Shown one piece after another: positions 6,183 to 6,462 of a DNA stretch of 6,462 nucleotides; positions within the stretch are counted from its first letter, which is position 1, and each line of letters starts with the position of its first letter. The notes under the pieces were generated by a model. That model was not told the DNA's origin. It saw only the letters and a list, made by a program, of their open reading frames with translations, and did not search any database. The DNA lies in the NCBI GenBank assembly GCA_017411885.1, contig JAFQPF010000090.1, positions 1 to 6,462 of the forward strand. Reading direction: 5' to 3'. Both the position numbers and the translations under genes were made by a program. The stretch is from Clostridia bacterium. Its GTDB lineage: Bacteria; Bacillota_A; Clostridia; Oscillospirales; CAG-272.

Positions 6183-6221
6183 TCCTCACTTTGTGTGATA
6201 CAGGTGGGGATTTTTTGTTTT
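6183..6221 (+). terminator. Rho-independent terminator with T-run
   Basis: TCCTCAC (6183-6189) pairs with GTGGGGA (6204-6210) over seven pairs including one G-T. TGT/ACA pairing is possible inside the 14-nt loop. It is followed directly by TTTTTTGTTTT (6211-6221). This is the best rho-independent terminator in the window and fits the end of the transcript carrying the dockerin gene, about 100 nt after its stop. Confidence 0.65.
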
Positions 6222-6222
6222 G

Positions 6223-6310
6223 ACAAAAATTCGCGCTCTGCTACTTACCACACTAAATGCGTTCCTTACTTGGGCCCGCTACCCCAAGCGGAACATATTT
6301 GCGAATTTGT
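6223..6310. repeat. Nested imperfect inverted repeat of about 88 bp
   Basis: Outer arms AATTCGC (6228-6234) and GCGAATT (6301-6307) are flanked by ACA (6223-6225) and TGT (6308-6310). Inside, AAAT (6255-6258)/ATTT (6297-6300), GTTCC (6261-6265)/GGAAC (6290-6294) and CTTGGG (6269-6274)/CCCAAG (6283-6288) pair, with loop CCCGCTAC. It could be a small non-autonomous repeat element, a cruciform, or a structured RNA. No transposase or target-site duplication is recognisable. Confidence 0.5.
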
Positions 6311-6320
6311 ACGTTTTTTC

Positions 6321-6340
6321 GGGCGATTCGTGAATCGCCC
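6321..6340. repeat. Perfect REP-like palindrome
   Basis: GGGCGATTC (6321-6329) and GAATCGCCC (6332-6340) are perfectly complementary around a GT centre, followed by CTACGG. From memory, GTAGGGGCG-type palindromes with this GATTC/GAATC core are dispersed in many copies in several clostridial genomes. T-runs lie only on the 5' side of the + strand, so it is not a terminator in either direction. Confidence 0.55.
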
Positions 6341-6345
6341 CTACG

Positions 6346-6360
6346 GCCCGGAGCCCGGGC
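6346..6360. repeat. Short GC inverted repeat
   Basis: GCCCGG (6346-6351) and CCGGGC (6355-6360) form a six-pair stem with loop AGC. It begins five bases after the REP-like palindrome and is probably part of the same repeat unit. Confidence 0.45.
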
Positions 6361-6361
6361 G

Positions 6362-6422
6362 GGCAAAAAGCGCGCCGGGTAGCCAAAAGACCGCAAGCGG
6401 TCTTAGGGAGGCAAAAAGCGCG
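6362..6422. repeat. 13-bp direct repeat pair flanking a hairpin
   Basis: GGCAAAAAGCGCG occurs at 6362-6374 and again, identical, at 6410-6422, starting 48 bp apart. The interval contains the 8-bp-stem hairpin at 6387-6404. The arrangement suggests a small modular repeat unit or the footprint of a duplication; two copies are too few to call a tandem array. Confidence 0.5.
6387..6404. repeat. Perfect 8-bp inverted repeat
   Basis: AAGACCGC (6387-6394) and GCGGTCTT (6397-6404) are perfectly complementary with an AA centre. On the minus strand the stem is followed by TTTT including its last pairs, so weak terminator activity for a gene beyond the window is possible. It lies between the two direct repeats and is more likely part of the repeat cluster. 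Confidence 0.45.
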
Positions 6423-6462
6423 TGAAGTTTATGCATATTATAAGTCCTAAGCCCATACCCCC

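Larger units (their letters stand above)
6084..6462. other. Non-coding tail: terminators and repeat cluster, no credible gene
   Basis: These 379 bases contain no supported gene on either strand. An open frame on the + strand at 6195-6425 consists of terminator and repeat sequence translated by chance. The first 140 bases hold two candidate terminators for the dockerin gene. From about 6223 to 6422 the DNA is packed with inverted repeats and one direct repeat. The last 40 bases show nothing recognisable. Confidence 0.7.

Noticed and set aside
6255..6422. CRISPR array
   Set aside because: The hairpins differ in sequence, the only direct repeat is 13 bp and occurs twice, and there is no regular spacing or cas gene.
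6195..6425. 76-codon open frame on the + strand
   Set aside because: It starts inside the terminator loop, has no ribosome-binding site, and is made of inverted and direct repeats; the translation shows no domain features.
6437..6442. TATAAT on the minus strand as a -10 box
   Set aside because: No -35-like sequence lies at normal distance before the window ends, and no minus-strand gene follows.

Overview
The window reads as chromosomal DNA of a Firmicutes bacterium, most likely an uncultured gut or rumen member of the Clostridia (Oscillospirales/Ruminococcaceae-like). This is inferred from the purine-rich Shine-Dalgarno sites, the recA-recX-rimO-pgsA gene order, and a last gene that joins BspA-type leucine-rich repeats to a type I dockerin. 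No mobile element, tRNA, rRNA or CRISPR array was found. All supported genes are on the + strand.

Layout: (1) Positions 1-846 hold the 3' part of gyrA (C-terminal DNA-wrapping pinwheel plus acidic tail). It is split by one in-frame TAA at 142-144, although the protein homology runs straight through. (2) Positions 848-1420 encode a small predicted lipoprotein of unknown function, starting one base after the gyrA stop. (3) Positions 1444-3066 hold recA and recX, 3 nt apart. (4) Positions 3094-5042 hold rimO (S12 methylthiotransferase, TTG start) and pgsA (phosphatidylglycerophosphate synthase), 2 nt apart at the preferred start. (5) Positions 5067-6083 encode a secreted protein: signal peptide, LRR_5 repeats with 23-residue spacing, an aspartate-rich linker and a dockerin. 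(6) Positions 6084-6462 have no credible gene. They hold two candidate terminators, then a dense run of inverted and direct repeats that looks like dispersed-repeat material.

The genes are tightly packed (gaps of 1, 23, 3, 27, 2 and 24 nt) with no convincing internal promoter or terminator, so one long transcript is plausible. DNA topology and repair (gyrA, recA, recX), ribosomal protein modification (rimO) and phospholipid synthesis (pgsA) form a housekeeping cluster. The dockerin protein at its end is functionally unrelated and may be transcribed by read-through or from an unseen promoter.

I did not find a clearly new multi-gene system. The best leads are the stop codon inside gyrA, a hairpin that would bury the rimO ribosome-binding site and begins in the recX stop codon, the unknown lipoprotein between gyrA and recA, the Asp-linked LRR-dockerin protein, and the repeat cluster at the 3' end.
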